Assembly: GCA_902479095.1 (NCBI GenBank) | Contig: CABSNL010000004.1 | Span: 1 to 61,987, forward strand | Direction: 5' to 3' | Length of the DNA stretch: 61,987 nt | Source: an uncultured Collinsella sp. | GTDB lineage: Bacteria > Actinomycetota > Coriobacteriia > Coriobacteriales > Coriobacteriaceae | In this document: positions 61,952 through 61,987 of the stretch, one piece after another | How the letters are laid out: each line of letters opens with the position of its first letter | Numbering within the stretch: the first letter of the stretch is position 1 | Notes under the pieces: model-generated | What the model saw: only the letters and a program-made list of their open reading frames with translations | Databases searched by the model: none | Told to the model about the DNA's origin: nothing | Program-made: the position numbers and the translations under genes

Positions 61952-61987
61952 CTGTCTCTTATACACATCTCCGAGCCCACGAGACCG
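61952..61987 (-). other. Residual Nextera library sequence (not genomic)
   Basis: 61952-61985 is the full Nextera read-2 adapter in reverse complement, beginning with the mosaic end CTGTCTCTTATACACATCT. The last two bases, CG, would be the start of the i7 index. The genome ends at 61951. Confidence 0.97.

Overview
The window reads as one contig of a high-GC anaerobic actinobacterium of the Coriobacteriia, most probably Collinsella. The call rests on gene content and order: a greA-lysS-clpC neighbourhood, a murE/murI/rph/rdgB/dtd/veg/ispE run, a FASTER-like amaP-DUF2273-Asp23 cluster, and very large fused dehydratase activases. It is an inference from family recognition, not from a search. Both contig ends carry untrimmed Nextera library sequence (1-46 and 61952-61987), so only 47-61951 is genomic, and clpC (left) and the second activase (right) are cut by the contig ends.

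Layout. 47-9285 (minus): truncated clpC; a TetR regulator translationally coupled to a 1479-aa dehydratase activase with a palindromic operator in front; a DUF2798 membrane protein; a ThrE-type exporter. 9590-19576 (minus): a LysRS fused to a MetRS-like tRNA-binding tail, greA, tatA, tRNA-Pro, ispE, veg, dtd, rdgB, rph, murI, a HAD phosphatase and murE. 19861-24102 (plus): a fused amino-acid-binding-protein/permease, asnB and tRNA-Val. 24278-24501: a MITE-like element. 24615-29625 (minus): argCJBD behind two ArgR-type boxes. 29667-34227 (minus): an FMN-riboswitch operon encoding RibU, a fused double ECF ATPase, EcfT and two FMN split-barrel proteins. 34399-36927: groES-groEL between two long nested inverted repeats. 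37499-40768: divergent amidohydrolase and M20 peptidase. 40909-51309 (minus): zinc-ribbon membrane protein, YitT, the Asp23/DUF2273/AmaP stress cluster, YebC, DUF6020, Lgt, NifU-like, dCMP deaminase and CoaX. 51616-54674 (plus): OPT transporter and DUF389 protein. 54800-61951 (minus): an unknown membrane-anchored protein, an arylsulfotransferase remnant, a 3-hydroxyacyl-CoA dehydrogenase and the second giant activase.

The most unusual signal is a family of small hairpins. At least six minus-strand genes (thrE, rph, asp23, DUF6020, lgt, hbd) end directly in a hairpin whose stem sequence differs from copy to copy, while the loop keeps a core like GGGACAGGTTT on the coding strand; in two of them the stop codon is part of the stem. 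More distant relatives, including a perfect 36-bp inverted pair, lie in other intergenic regions. They look like REP-type palindromes, but no transposase is encoded here. The two best-supported regulatory systems are the FMN-riboswitch flavin import operon, where the importer is transcribed with two FMN-fold proteins, and the TetR/activase unit with its own perfect operator.
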